Shown: positions 38,205 through 48,061 of the stretch, piece after piece
Layout: every line of letters starts with the position of its first letter
Numbering within the stretch: position 1 is the first letter of the stretch
NCBI RefSeq assembly: GCF_001557875.1
Contig: NZ_LNRF01000004.1
Coordinates: forward strand, 186,001 to 250,000
DNA: 64,000 bases
Reading direction: 5' to 3'
From: Vibrio splendidus
GTDB taxonomy: Bacteria; Pseudomonadota; Gammaproteobacteria; Enterobacterales; Vibrionaceae
The notes under the pieces: generated by a model
What the model saw: only the letters and a program-made list of their open reading frames with translations
Told to the model about the DNA's origin: nothing
The model's database searches: none
Program-made: the position numbers and the translations under genes

Positions 38205-38219
38205 CTGTCAATATGACAG
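38205..38219. promoter_or_regulatory. Perfect palindrome upstream of the mgtE leader
   Basis: CTGTCA-ATA-TGACAG is a perfect 6-bp inverted repeat. On the minus strand it includes TTGACA, which would serve as a consensus -35 with TATGAA 17 bp downstream, so it may be an operator over a promoter. An extended -10 (TGCTACACT) at 38235-38227 is the competing upstream promoter. Confidence 0.5.
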
Positions 38220-38270
38220 CGCGCACAGTGTAGCAATGCACGTTCAAAAACTTCGTCAACTTTGTGTCAA

Positions 38271-38295
38271 TAAAAAAGGCATCCGTAGATGCCTT
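38271..38295 (-). terminator. Rho-independent terminator after tyrS
   Basis: On the minus strand AAGGCATC-TAC-GGATGCCTT forms the stem and TTTTTTA follows. It lies 25 bp past the tyrS stop and insulates the mgtE leader. Confidence 0.88.
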
Positions 38296-38319
38296 GTATT
38301 CAATTATTGACGTGCTTTA

Positions 38320-39507
38320 TTACTTAATAGTAATACGAGCAAACTTACGTTTACCTACTTGGTAAACCGCAGTACCCGCTTCAGGTACGAATTTGCTGTC
38401 TTCAATCTTCTCGCCTTCAAGCTTAGCCGCGCCTTGCTTAATCATACGCATCGCATCAGAAGTAGAGTTTACAAGACCTGCTTCTTTTAGAACGTTAGCG
38501 ATTGGTAGACCTGCTTCGAATTCAAATTCAGGCATTTCATCAGGAACTTGGTTCTTAGCAAAACGGTTAACGAACTCTTGCTCAGCAGCTTCAGCATCGG
38601 CTTCACTGTGGAAACGAGCAATGATCTCTTTAGCAAGAAGTACTTTGACGTCACGCGGGTTCTTACCTGCATCAACGCCAGCTTTCAGTTCCGCAACTTC
38701 TTCAAGAGGACGGAAAGACAGTAGCTCGTAGTAGCTCCACATTAGATCGTCAGAGATAGACATGATCTTACCAAACATCTCGCTTGGAGCTTCGCTGATA
38801 CCGATGTAGTTGTGCGCAGACTTAGACATCTTCTTAACGCCGTCTAGACCAACCAGTAGTGGCATCATCAATACCGCTTGTGGTTTTTGACCTGCTGCTT
38901 TTTGCAGTTCACGCCCCATTAGCAGGTTAAACTTCTGGTCAGTACCGCCAAGCTCAACATCGCTCTCTAGTGCAACAGAGTCGTGACCTTGTAGAAGTGG
39001 GTACATGAATTCGTGGATTGCGATCGGTTGACCACCAGCGTAACGCTTTTTAAAGTCATCACGCTCAAGCATACGAGCAACAGTTTGGTTAGAAGCAAGA
39101 CGAATCATGCCTTCAGCACCAAGCTCAGATAGCCACTCAGAGTTAAAACGAATTTGTGTTTTCGCAGGATCTAGAATCTTGAATACTTGCTCTTTGTAAG
39201 TTTCAGCATTCTTCAATACGTCTTCACGGCTTAGCGGTGGACGCGTTGAGTTTTTACCTGATGGGTCACCAACCATTGCAGTGAAATCACCGATAAGGAA
39301 TGTCACTTCATGACCAAGCTCTTGGAAAGCACGAAGCTTGTTAAAGATAACCGTATGGCCTAGGTGGATATCTGGAGCTGTTGGATCGGCACCCAGCTTA
39401 ATGCGTAAAGGACGACCTTCTTTTAATTTAGCAATCAGTTCGTCTTCTGGAATCAGTTCTTCTACGCCACGTTTGATCTCGGCTAGTGCAGCTTCAATAC
39501 TCGCCAT
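38320..39507 (-). CDS. tyrS: Tyrosyl-tRNA synthetase
   Basis: Charges tRNA-Tyr with tyrosine in the cytosol. The 395 residues show the class I signature HLGH (residues 48-51), the KMSKS loop and a C-terminal S4-like RNA-binding domain ([21 protein letters not shown]). Length and sequence fit the TyrRS branch also called TyrZ-like rather than the E. coli TyrS branch, which is common in Vibrio. Divergent from the M23 peptidase gene. Confidence 0.96.
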   Translation of the reverse strand: MASIEAALAEIKRGVEELIPEDELIAKLKEGRPLRIKLGADPTAPDIHLGHTVIFNKLRAFQELGHEVTFLIGDFTAMVGDPSGKNSTRPPLSREDVLKNAETYKEQVFKILDPAKTQIRFNSEWLSELGAEGMIRLASNQTVARMLERDDFKKRYAGGQPIAIHEFMYPLLQGHDSVALESDVELGGTDQKFNLLMGRELQKAAGQKPQAVLMMPLLVGLDGVKKMSKSAHNYIGISEAPSEMFGKIMSISDDLMWSYYELLSFRPLEEVAELKAGVDAGKNPRDVKVLLAKEIIARFHSEADAEAAEQEFVNRFAKNQVPDEMPEFEFEAGLPIANVLKEAGLVNSTSDAMRMIKQGAAKLEGEKIEDSKFVPEAGTAVYQVGKRKFARITIK

Positions 39508-39636
39508 TCTTGTTCACTCCCACAGATTTGGCAAAAATACATTAATTAGACATCTTACTTGAATAGCGATGTATTTTGAAACCAGTTACACTATTCCGTC
39601 GTCTATTTTCATAATATTTACTGAAAGAACCGGAAC

Positions 39637-40926
39637 ATGTTGTCTATTTTTGCACGCCTTCCTATTTTGCACCGGGCTTTTATCGCATTTTTTAGTGCCG
39701 TAATTTTTGTCGCGATTTTCTTACTCCCCGACGTCAACAGTTTGCGTGACGATTCAGGCGCTTTAGTTGTGGGGAAACATTACCCATTGACGATCAATAC
39801 CTCTGCGCTTATTAGTTCAAGTGACGCTCCACCGACGGCAGTGCTCAATTGGGAGAAATACACCGTTCGCTCTGGCGAAAGCACCTCTGTTTTATTTGAA
39901 CGTATTGGCCTTTCATACCGCCTGCTGATCACGCTACTCAATACCAATAATGATATTAAGAAGCAGCTGTCTAACCTAAGACCTGGCGATGTATTGCAGT
40001 TCGGCTTCGATGAAAACAACGACCTTATTCAGTTAAAACGACAACTTAGCGCGTTTGAAAGCTTCAAGATCACTAAGTCTGGCGATTCCTTCTCCTCTAG
40101 CTTCGACAAAAAAGAAGTGGCCTACCAATACAATTATGCCGAAGCCAACATCACCTCTAATTTCTGGAACGCTGGCGTAAGCGCAGGTTTAACCGCAAAC
40201 CAAATTATGGAACTGGCGGGCATCTTCGGTTGGGATATCGACTTTGCGTTAGATATTCGTAAGAACGACAGCTTCAAAATCTTATACCAAGAGAAAGTGG
40301 TTGAAGGTGAAGTGGTTGGTCGCGGTAAGATCATGGCTGCCGTATTCAAAAACCAAGGCGATTCATTTACCGCGGTATTAGATGATAAGAGCGGCAACTA
40401 CTTCGATGAAAATGGTCGAGCAATGAAGAAGGCGTTCTTGCGCTCACCGATTGATTTTCGTCGCGTAACATCGAACTTTAACCCTACTAGGAAACACCCA
40501 GTAACCGGTAAGGTTCGCGCTCACCGAGGTACTGACTACGCAGCTCCTGTTGGCACGCCTATCTGGGCAGCCGGTGACGGTATTGTTCAGAAGTCGGGTT
40601 ACAACCAATTCAATGGTAACTACGTGTTTATCCGCCACAGCAACACCTACATCACCAAGTACCTGCACATGAAGCGACGTATGGTGAAAACTGGTCAGCG
40701 CGTAAAACAAGGCCAAACCATTGGTACTTTGGGTGGCACAGGTCGTGTAACTGGCCCGCACTTACACTATGAATTCTTGGTTAATGGCGTACATAAGAAT
40801 GCGCGTACCGTGAAATTGCCTCAATCTAAGTCGTTAACGGGTAAAGCAAAAGCAACATTTATTGCGAACTCAGAGATTCGATTGAATAACCTTGAGCGAT
40901 ACGGTCAGTTACTCGCGACTAATTAA
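39637..40926 (+). CDS. M23 family peptidoglycan DD-endopeptidase (ShyC/MepM-like)
   Basis: An envelope zinc endopeptidase of 429 residues. One N-terminal membrane segment (about 15-33) anchors it. A LysM/OapA-like region (VRSGESTSVLFERIGL, about 78-120) is followed by the M23 domain with zinc ligands in RAHRGTDYAAPVG (H, D) and HLHYEF. All catalytic residues are present, so it should be active. The V. cholerae enzyme I recall at this locus is one of the Shy endopeptidases (ShyC). It is divergent from tyrS. Confidence 0.9.
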   Translation: MLSIFARLPILHRAFIAFFSAVIFVAIFLLPDVNSLRDDSGALVVGKHYPLTINTSALISSSDAPPTAVLNWEKYTVRSGESTSVLFERIGLSYRLLITLLNTNNDIKKQLSNLRPGDVLQFGFDENNDLIQLKRQLSAFESFKITKSGDSFSSSFDKKEVAYQYNYAEANITSNFWNAGVSAGLTANQIMELAGIFGWDIDFALDIRKNDSFKILYQEKVVEGEVVGRGKIMAAVFKNQGDSFTAVLDDKSGNYFDENGRAMKKAFLRSPIDFRRVTSNFNPTRKHPVTGKVRAHRGTDYAAPVGTPIWAAGDGIVQKSGYNQFNGNYVFIRHSNTYITKYLHMKRRMVKTGQRVKQGQTIGTLGGTGRVTGPHLHYEFLVNGVHKNARTVKLPQSKSLTGKAKATFIANSEIRLNNLERYGQLLATN

Positions 40927-40969
40927 GTTACTAGCGAATAATTAGGTCAAGAACCATATAAACTAACGA

Positions 40970-40998
40970 AAAGAGCGCCCACCAAGGCGCTCTTTTTT
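40970..40998. terminator. Terminator after the M23 peptidase gene
   Basis: AAGAGCGCC-CACCAA-GGCGCTCTT is a stem followed by TTTT. It lies between this gene and the convergent RND gene; the preceding A run lets it act in both directions. Confidence 0.87.
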
Positions 40999-41022
40999 AT
41001 GTTCATAGAACCACTGCATCTA

Positions 41023-44000
41023 CTATTTTTCAGGCTTCTTGTCTCGCCCTAGCATTAATAGACAAGGCGTCAGTACTAAGGTCAATACTGTCGCGAATGC
41101 CAAACCTCCTGCAATTGCCGTAGCGAGTTGCGACCACCACTGCGTGCTCGGTGCGCCAAATTCTATCTTTTGATTAATCAAGTCCATGTTCATCTCTAAC
41201 ACCATCGGCATTAAACCTAAGATAGTCGTGACCGTAGTGAGCATTACAGGTCTTAAACGCTGAACTCCGGTTCTTAGAATCGCATCTCGCTTGTCCAAGC
41301 CTCTTTTAATCAACTGGTTATAGGTATCGATCAGCACAATGTTGTTGTTCACCACTATACCTGCCAGTGCAATAACTCCAATACCAGACATCACGATGCC
41401 AAACGGGCGCTGGAAGATAAGCAAACCAACAAATACGCCTACCGTCGAAAACAACACCGCACTAAGAATCAAAAACGCTTGATAGAAGCTGTTGAACTGA
41501 GTGATCAAAATCAAAGCCATTACCGCCAAAGCAACCAAGAAAGCACTTTGTAAGAAGGCTGACGAGTTTTCTTGCTCCTCATTTTGACCGCGAATACGAA
41601 ACTCGACACTACTTGGTAAACCTAACTCATTTAACGCTTGCTCGATCTTTGGCAGCTCGAGCGCAAGGTTATAGCCCTCTTCCATATCCGCCATGATGTT
41701 TACTACACGCTTACCATCAAGACGTTTGATCGTATCTTGCTTATGGTCGGGAACAATCTCAGCAAAGTTTGTGATCGGTACCAAGCCTGCAGGTGTTTTG
41801 ACTCTCAACTGGTCAAATCGTCCAATATCCCTTTTATCATTCGGGTAACGCACCAAGATATCGACCTCTTCTGAAGAGTCATCAGGCAGATAATCACCAA
41901 TCTTGAGACCATTAGTCACGAATTGAACGGTATTACCCACCAAGGTCGCATCAGCAGCAAAGCGCGCAGCATCGTCGCGGCGAATATCCACCTTCCAGTC
42001 GATGCCATCTTTACTCGCGGTATCACTGATATTAGTTAGCGCTTGATTACCATCCGCCCAACCTCTCACGATCTTTGCCGCCTGATTCAGTTGATCTGGC
42101 GTTCTTGCCGACAGCTCAATCACTAAGTCATTCTCAACCGGAGGTCCGGCATCGGGAAACTTGTATTCAATCTCGACACCAGCGTATTGATCGGTTTTCA
42201 CCTTTAACTCATCAATGATTGCTTTGACGCTGCGGCGGTATTGCCAATCAACAGGCGTAATCGAGATCAAACCAATCTGGTCGTCACCACCAGTACGCGT
42301 GTAAACGGTATCGAACTCATCATGATTGAGCATCATTAGCTCAATATCGCGCATGATGTCATCTTTTTCTTGGATAGACAGATCACCATGTGAGCGAACT
42401 TTGACATTAAAGAATGGCGGATCAACCTCAGGGAAGAACTCTGCACCGAGTCCCGCCTTTGAATACGTAAAGCCAACCGCAACTGCGAGTAGTATCGCGC
42501 TACACAAAATTTTAAACGGGTGCTTAATTGCTAAAGAAAGTGTGTGGTAATACGCTTTTGTTAAACCTGCCGCCTGAGTAAAATCGCCGTTATGCAGAGC
42601 GACCATTCGAGCTTGGTTCTGCGGCGAAACGTACTGAGGTTTACCAATCAAGCCGCCTAATACGGGCACAAACAACAGCGCCATAATCAATGATGCGGTT
42701 AATGTCGCGATCAATGTTAATGGCAGGAACTTCATGAATTCGCCCGTCACATCCGGCCAAAACAATAACGGAGCAAATGCGGCCAAGGTTGTGGCTGTCG
42801 ATGCGGTTATTGGCCACGCCATCCGTTTCGCTGCATCTCGGTAAGCGGCTTTGCGCCCTTCCCCCTCTTGCATGCGCCTGTCTGCAAATTCGGTCACCAC
42901 AATCGCACCGTCTACTAGCATCCCCACCGCCATAATCAGCGAAAACAGCACCACGATGTTAACGGTTAAACCGAATACAGACAGAACCAATAACCCCGTC
43001 AGGAATGAACCAGGAATGGAGATACCCACTAACAAAGCGGTACGCACACCAAGAATCGCGATGATAACGATCACCACCAGAATAATGGCGGATAAGATAT
43101 TGTTTTGAAGATCGTTGAGCATGATCTTCACATCTTTAGATTCATCCCAAGTGTACTTAACCAATAAGTTATTTGGCCATTCAGCTTGCTGCTGAGCACC
43201 AGCCATTACCGCTTTGACTAGCTCAACGGTTTCAATGATGTTTTCACCCGCACGTTTCTTGATATCCAAGACAACCGCGGATTTGCCATCTAAACGGGCA
43301 AAGCTTTCAGGATCTCGAAACGCTCGGCGAACCGTAGCCACATCGCCAAAGGTTACTACCTGTTTACCATCAACTTTGATTGGCAACTCAAGTACGTCTT
43401 TTAAGGAGTTAAACACAGAAGGGACTTTGACAGAAAAACGTCCGTAGCCAGTATCAACAAAACCCGCGGCAACCACTCGGTTATTCAAAGCGATCAAGTT
43501 GTAGATATCCGCTTGATCTAGGCTGTAACTCTCCATCAATAATGGATCAACGATGATTTCAACGATGTCCTCTCTATCACCTGCAATATCGACCTCTAAT
43601 ATCTGGCGATAGCTTTCGAGTTTATCTCCCACTTCTCTAGCAATTTGTACGATAGTGCGCTCAGGAACGGTACCGAATAGCACAACAGACAGAACAGGTT
43701 GCTCCGAAGCCAGCGTCACCTCATTTACGGTTGGCTCATCACTGTCTTCTGGCAGTTTTGGTTTAGCCAGAGCAACCGCGTCACGCACATCAGCCATCGC
43801 TTTGGTGAGATCGACGCCAACATTAAACTCCAACACAACAGAGGCGTGCCCTTCTGCTGCAGTTGCTGTCATCTCTTTTACGCCCTCAATCGACCTCAGC
43901 TCTTGCTCTATCGGCCTAACCAATAAGCGTTCTGCATCAGTTGGCGAAATACCTTGGTGCCCGACAGAAACGTAAATAATCGGGATAGTAATATCGGGGC

Positions 44001-44118
44001 TCGATTCTTTGGGAATCGTGATATAGGTGACGACACCGGCTACAAGGATTAACGCCAAAAGGGAGAGCATTGTTCGAGCACGAGACAAGGCTGCATCAAT
44101 AATTGAATACATCGGCAA
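41023..44118 (-). CDS. RND family efflux transporter permease
   Basis: A large inner-membrane proton-driven pump of 1031 residues with 12 predicted helices and two big periplasmic loops in a duplicated layout. Helix 4 carries GMLVDGAIVVTEFADRR, with the charged residue of the proton relay. The N-terminal segment TIPIIYVSVGHQGISPTDAERLL is typical of HAE-type pumps (about residues 43-65). It starts 4 bp after the adaptor gene. No outer-membrane channel gene is present here, so it probably shares TolC. Substrates cannot be predicted. Confidence 0.93.
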   Translation of the reverse strand: MPMYSIIDAALSRARTMLSLLALILVAGVVTYITIPKESSPDITIPIIYVSVGHQGISPTDAERLLVRPIEQELRSIEGVKEMTATAAEGHASVVLEFNVGVDLTKAMADVRDAVALAKPKLPEDSDEPTVNEVTLASEQPVLSVVLFGTVPERTIVQIAREVGDKLESYRQILEVDIAGDREDIVEIIVDPLLMESYSLDQADIYNLIALNNRVVAAGFVDTGYGRFSVKVPSVFNSLKDVLELPIKVDGKQVVTFGDVATVRRAFRDPESFARLDGKSAVVLDIKKRAGENIIETVELVKAVMAGAQQQAEWPNNLLVKYTWDESKDVKIMLNDLQNNILSAIILVVIVIIAILGVRTALLVGISIPGSFLTGLLVLSVFGLTVNIVVLFSLIMAVGMLVDGAIVVTEFADRRMQEGEGRKAAYRDAAKRMAWPITASTATTLAAFAPLLFWPDVTGEFMKFLPLTLIATLTASLIMALLFVPVLGGLIGKPQYVSPQNQARMVALHNGDFTQAAGLTKAYYHTLSLAIKHPFKILCSAILLAVAVGFTYSKAGLGAEFFPEVDPPFFNVKVRSHGDLSIQEKDDIMRDIELMMLNHDEFDTVYTRTGGDDQIGLISITPVDWQYRRSVKAIIDELKVKTDQYAGVEIEYKFPDAGPPVENDLVIELSARTPDQLNQAAKIVRGWADGNQALTNISDTASKDGIDWKVDIRRDDAARFAADATLVGNTVQFVTNGLKIGDYLPDDSSEEVDILVRYPNDKRDIGRFDQLRVKTPAGLVPITNFAEIVPDHKQDTIKRLDGKRVVNIMADMEEGYNLALELPKIEQALNELGLPSSVEFRIRGQNEEQENSSAFLQSAFLVALAVMALILITQFNSFYQAFLILSAVLFSTVGVFVGLLIFQRPFGIVMSGIGVIALAGIVVNNNIVLIDTYNQLIKRGLDKRDAILRTGVQRLRPVMLTTVTTILGLMPMVLEMNMDLINQKIEFGAPSTQWWSQLATAIAGGLAFATVLTLVLTPCLLMLGRDKKPEK

Positions 44119-44122
44119 TCTC

Positions 44123-45247
44123 CTACTCTGCGGTTACATTTGAGAGTTCAGCACCTTGCTCAACAGCAATCACAGAATCACCATCACGCACAAAGCCTTG
44201 GCCTACTGTGATGATGTCGACGCGCTGCCCCAGCCCAGTGAGCCACACTCCATCTTGTTCTGCCTTTACAAGCTGAATGCCTACAAACTTCACCGTTAGT
44301 GAGTCACTAGCAGAGACCAAGGTTTTGACCCCGAGGTTACCCGCCTCATCCAATGCCAGCATCGCCGGTGTTATCTTGATTGCGTCTCTTGTTTCTAGGT
44401 TGAGTTTCACTTCAGCGCTGACACCTGCTGGTAATAGGCCTTTGGAATTATCGATTTCTATCTCGATCGGGAAGGTATTAGTAGAAGCAGAAGATATTCG
44501 AGAAACATAACGTAAACGGCCTTCCGCTTCTTCTCTTCCCAGCAAGCGAACCAAGGCAGACTGATTAACTAACAAATGCTGGATATGACGTTCACTGACA
44601 TCGGCTTCGATGACCAGAGGATCGAGGTCAATCACGCCCGCGACCGGATCGCCAACCCCAACAAAGTCACCAAGCTCAACCATCAAGTCTTGAACCACCC
44701 CAGAAAACGGGGAAGTAATTACAGTATTCTTTAAAACCAGTTCCGCATTGCGCATCATGGCTTTTGCTTCTGTTAATGAAGCCTCTGCTGTGGTGTAAGC
44801 TATCTCGCCTTGTAACCCTCTTTTCTTCAACGACTGCGCCGCTTTGAACTCTTTCTGCTTCAAGCGATATAAAGCGGAGGCTCGCTCAAGTTGAATTTCT
44901 AAATCACCCTTATCTATCTGGGCAATGGCTTGTCCAGCTTTAACCATATCCCCTTTAACAACGTTCAATCTGACAATCTTGCCCGCGACTTCCGCACCTA
45001 GACGAGCATGCCTATCGGGCGCTGTTCTTCCATAGAGATCAATAGTCTTAAAGGTCGGTGATGAAGTGAATGTTTTAAAGGAAACTTTAGCCAACGGGAT
45101 GTCTGTCGCCTTTTTTTCAGGCGGCTCTTCCGCTTGCCCCACCCCTAAACCAAGCCAAATAGACAACAGCACAACTAGAGTCAGAGAAACCAGCCACGGC
45201 TGCTTCAATTTCTGAAAAAGTGGTGAGTTAGAAAATAGAGTGGGCAT
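44123..45247 (-). CDS. RND efflux periplasmic adaptor subunit
   Basis: A membrane-fusion protein of 374 residues. A membrane anchor (about 18-38: LVSLTLVVLLSIWLGLGVG) precedes a lipoyl-like half (AEVAGKIVRLNVVKGDMVKAGQ), an alpha-helical hairpin (about 110-165), the second lipoyl half (ITSPFSGVVQDLMVELGDFV) and a beta-barrel domain. Start at 45247 (MPTLFSNS) is chosen because GGA lies about 7 bases upstream; the 25-codon longer frame lacks one. It forms an operon with the pump gene. Confidence 0.92.
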   Translation of the reverse strand: MPTLFSNSPLFQKLKQPWLVSLTLVVLLSIWLGLGVGQAEEPPEKKATDIPLAKVSFKTFTSSPTFKTIDLYGRTAPDRHARLGAEVAGKIVRLNVVKGDMVKAGQAIAQIDKGDLEIQLERASALYRLKQKEFKAAQSLKKRGLQGEIAYTTAEASLTEAKAMMRNAELVLKNTVITSPFSGVVQDLMVELGDFVGVGDPVAGVIDLDPLVIEADVSERHIQHLLVNQSALVRLLGREEAEGRLRYVSRISSASTNTFPIEIEIDNSKGLLPAGVSAEVKLNLETRDAIKITPAMLALDEAGNLGVKTLVSASDSLTVKFVGIQLVKAEQDGVWLTGLGQRVDIITVGQGFVRDGDSVIAVEQGAELSNVTAE

Positions 45248-45432
45248 AACAAATCCTTTTGTCCGATGTAATTCAGGCGCGCTAGTTGGCTTAATAGCGT
45301 GATGTGCAACTTCCTTATGCACAAAGGTAACCTTAACAGACCAATCATCAACGAAGTTGGACGCTATCGACAGTTTAAAAAATATGCCGTGTACTAAAAA
45401 TCAGGGGAATGCTTTGAAAAGTAATAAGTTAC

Positions 45433-45700
45433 TAGGGCGTGTTGACCTTTCGTGGTTAAATTTTGTTCGAGATAAAAGCGTTTTAATCGCGGCGAGGGGG
45501 AAGTAGCCTAGTCATTCTAAGCAAATCTCCCTCAACAAAGAGTAAAACGCTTTTAGCCGAACCCTTCGGGCAGCGTTTGCTGGTCATTTCTACTACGTTA
45601 TCGGCTTCTTATGTAGGCTAGCTACACATCAAAGCCTCTGCCTTGTATAAATACCCAGCAACTCGCTGCAAAAATCAGCTCGAAAGATCAACACGCCCTA
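45433..45700. mobile_element. MITE-like element with terminal inverted repeats
   Basis: A 268-bp element bounded by 20-bp terminal inverted repeats matching at 19 positions: TAGGGCGTGTTGACCTTTCG left, and its complement with one change right. The outermost TA may be the duplicated target, as in IS630/mariner-type or IS427-type insertions. Inside is a second inverted repeat (AAAAGCGTTTTA/TAAAACGCTTTT) and no ORF. It resembles a non-autonomous element I recall as frequent in Vibrio. It lies about 185 bp upstream of the RND operon and next to the erpA terminator. Confidence 0.8.
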
Positions 45701-45706
45701 AGTAAA

Positions 45707-45738
45707 AACAAAAACGCCGAACATAAGTTCGGCGTTTG
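45707..45738 (-). terminator. Rho-independent terminator after erpA
   Basis: AAACGCCGAAC-ATAA-GTTCGGCGTTT is a perfect 11-bp stem; on the minus strand it continues into TTTTGTTTTT. It abuts the MITE. Confidence 0.92.
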
Positions 45739-45785
45739 AAATGTATCTAATGCAGCTTTGAACTCAAGCTATTTTTCAGCAAGTT

Positions 45786-46127
45786 CTAGACGCTAAATGA
45801 TGCACCACAACCACATGTTGTTGTTGCATTCGGGTTATTTACAAAAAAGCGTGCGCCTTCTAAGCCTTCAGTGTAATCCACCATGCCACCAATTAGATAT
45901 TGAAGGCTCATTGGGTCCACAACCAACGTTACGCCACTATTTACGATAGTAGTGTCGCCATCATTTACTTTCTCATCAAATGTGAAGCCGTATTGGAAAC
46001 CACTACAACCACCGCCCGTAATGTATACACGCAGTTTTAGATCTGGATTTTCTTCTTCCGCAATTAACGTTTTTACACGAATTGCAGCTGCATCAGAAAA
46101 AGATAATGGGATATTTGCTTCGCTCAC
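45786..46127 (-). CDS. erpA: Iron-sulfur cluster insertion protein ErpA
   Basis: An A-type carrier that delivers [4Fe-4S] clusters to apoproteins such as IspG. The 113 residues contain the three cluster cysteines: [11 protein letters not shown] and the C-terminal [13 protein letters not shown] start at 46127 is used because GAGAGG lies 7 bases upstream and the resulting [14 protein letters not shown] matches the family start; the ATG 11 codons earlier gives an atypical extension. It is divergent from hemL, as is usual in Vibrio. Confidence 0.94.
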   Translation of the reverse strand: MSEANIPLSFSDAAAIRVKTLIAEEENPDLKLRVYITGGGCSGFQYGFTFDEKVNDGDTTIVNSGVTLVVDPMSLQYLIGGMVDYTEGLEGARFFVNNPNATTTCGCGASFSV

Positions 46128-46423
46128 GACAACCTCTCTTACCTGTGTCAAAAACAACATGATACAAATCTAATTCGAGACCATAGTTGTTGAGTATTTT
46201 CTTATATTCTGCTGATTATCCAATACCTGACTGAAACGTTCAAGTATTCACCACCGGATCACCCCTTTTAGTGCAGTAAAGTAGTCAATATCGAGCAATT
46301 AAAACGTGTAACCACACAAAACAACCAGATTCGGGCGATTATATCAGCGAAAGCATTCCTAGTTGGATTGTGGATAGGTACAATGCGTGCCAATTGGTCC
46401 GACAGTCAAAAGAGGATATATCA

Positions 46424-47719
46424 ATGACCAAATCAGCAGAGCTGTACGAAAAAGCACAGCAAACTATTCCTGGTGGCGTAAACTCTCCAGTTCGTGCATT
46501 CAATGGCGTAGGTGGTTCTCCAATCTTCGTTGAACGCGCTGATGGCCCACTTATTTTTGATGCTGATGGTAAAGCGTATATCGATTACGTTGGCTCTTGG
46601 GGTCCAATGATCCTTGGTCACAACCACGCTGTTATTCGTGATGCTGTTATTGCAGCAGCTCAACGCGGTCTTAGCTTCGGAGCTCCAACCGAAACTGAAA
46701 TCAAAATGGCTGAACTTGTCTCTGAGATGGTTCCATCAATGGAACAGCTACGTATGGTGAGCTCGGGTACAGAAGCAACAATGAGTGCGATTCGTCTAGC
46801 TCGTGGCTTCACTGGTCGTGACAAAATTCTTAAGTTTGAAGGCTGCTACCACGGCCACGCAGACAGCCTACTTGTAAAAGCAGGTTCTGGCGCACTAACT
46901 TTAGGTCAACCAAGCTCACCAGGCGTACCAGCTGATTTCGCTAAGCATACGCTTACTGCAACCTTCAACAACCTAGATTCAGTACGTGAACTGTTCGCGG
47001 CAAACAAAGGCGAGATCTCGTGCATCATCGTTGAGCCAGTAGCGGGTAACATGAACTGTATCCCTCCTGTAGAAGGCTTCCACGAAGGTCTACGTGAGAT
47101 CTGTGATCAAGAAGGTGCACTGCTAATCTTTGATGAAGTAATGACAGGTTTCCGCGTTGCTGAAGGCTGTGCTCAGGCTTACTACAACATCAAGCCAGAT
47201 CTAACGTGTCTTGGTAAAGTAATCGGCGGCGGCATGCCAGTGGGTGCTTTCGGTGGTCGCAAAGAAGTGATGCAATACATCGCACCTACAGGCCCCGTTT
47301 ACCAAGCGGGTACTCTTTCAGGTAACCCTGTTGCAATGGCTGCTGGCTACGCTTGTTTGAACCTTCTAAGAGAAGAAGGCAACGAAAAGCGTCTAGCTTC
47401 AAAAACTAAGCAATTAGCAAATGGCTTCAAGCAACTTGCTGACAAACACGGCATCCCAATGCTAGTTCACCAAGTTGGTGGTATGTTTGGTTTCTTCTTC
47501 ACAGACCAAGAAACTGTGACGTGCTACGAAGATGTAACTAAGTGTGATGTAGAACGCTTCAAGCGCTTCTTCCACCTAATGTTAGATCACGGTGTTTACC
47601 TTGCACCTTCAGCATTCGAAGCAAGCTTTACTTCTCTTGCTCACGGTTCAAAAGAACTTGATGCAACACTAGAAGCCGCAGACCGCTCTCTTGCGATCAT
47701 TGCAGCTGAAAGCAAATAA
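46424..47719 (+). CDS. hemL: Glutamate-1-semialdehyde 2,1-aminomutase HemL
   Basis: A PLP enzyme converting glutamate-1-semialdehyde to 5-aminolevulinate, the tetrapyrrole precursor. The 431 residues show the family pattern: [20 protein letters not shown] at the start, [10 protein letters not shown] (PLP-binding Asp) and the Schiff-base Lys in [16 protein letters not shown]. The start at 46424 has AGAGGA upstream; the 18-codon longer frame is not family-like. Confidence 0.97.
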   Translation: MTKSAELYEKAQQTIPGGVNSPVRAFNGVGGSPIFVERADGPLIFDADGKAYIDYVGSWGPMILGHNHAVIRDAVIAAAQRGLSFGAPTETEIKMAELVSEMVPSMEQLRMVSSGTEATMSAIRLARGFTGRDKILKFEGCYHGHADSLLVKAGSGALTLGQPSSPGVPADFAKHTLTATFNNLDSVRELFAANKGEISCIIVEPVAGNMNCIPPVEGFHEGLREICDQEGALLIFDEVMTGFRVAEGCAQAYYNIKPDLTCLGKVIGGGMPVGAFGGRKEVMQYIAPTGPVYQAGTLSGNPVAMAAGYACLNLLREEGNEKRLASKTKQLANGFKQLADKHGIPMLVHQVGGMFGFFFTDQETVTCYEDVTKCDVERFKRFFHLMLDHGVYLAPSAFEASFTSLAHGSKELDATLEAADRSLAIIAAESK

Positions 47720-47756
47720 TCGAAAGCACTTTATAAGTCGCTAACTGATTGAATTT

Positions 47757-47787
47757 AGGGCTGCATTAGGTGCGGCCCTTTTTTTAC
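47757..47787 (+). terminator. Rho-independent terminator after hemL
   Basis: GGGCTGCA and TGCGGCCC arms, with a short loop and one mismatch, are followed by TTTTTTT. It lies about 40 bp past the hemL stop. Confidence 0.82.
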
Positions 47788-47859
47788 GCCACGTTCATCA
47801 ACTGTGAATATGGCAGCTTGCCTATCAGCCAACTAAGACCAAAATTGAACTAAAAACAC

Positions 47860-47985
47860 CTAACGTTCCCAAAAAAGAAAAACCAACAGCATCAAAGTAC
47901 CTAGGAACATTCTGAACCAAGGGATCTCTTTTTTTGTTTGCTGTTCTTCATCTTGGCATTTCTTATCTTTATTACAGCATCCCAT
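47860..47985 (-). CDS. Small membrane protein of 41 residues
   Basis: An unrecognised short gene antisense to the hemL-permease gap. The product starts MGCCNKDKKCQDEEQQ, has a charged Cys-rich N-terminus, then PWFRMFLGTLMLLVFLFWER as a single C-terminal membrane helix (about residues 24-41). GAGGAG lies 8 bases before the ATG, a strong ribosome site, which is the main reason to accept it. The MGCC start could be a lipid or metal site. It is probably expressed from the gap shared with the permease gene. Function is unknown. Confidence 0.65.
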   Translation of the reverse strand: MGCCNKDKKCQDEEQQTKKEIPWFRMFLGTLMLLVFLFWER

Positions 47986-48061
47986 TATCAAAACTCCTCA
48001 TTGCTAACTCTCTGTTTTGCAGCCATTATAAACTTAGAACGCAAATATAGAGACCATTACC

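Noticed and set aside
37960..38270. M-box (ykoK) Mg2+ riboswitch before mgtE
   Set aside because: None of the conserved M-box core segments could be found; the leader-peptide model fits better.
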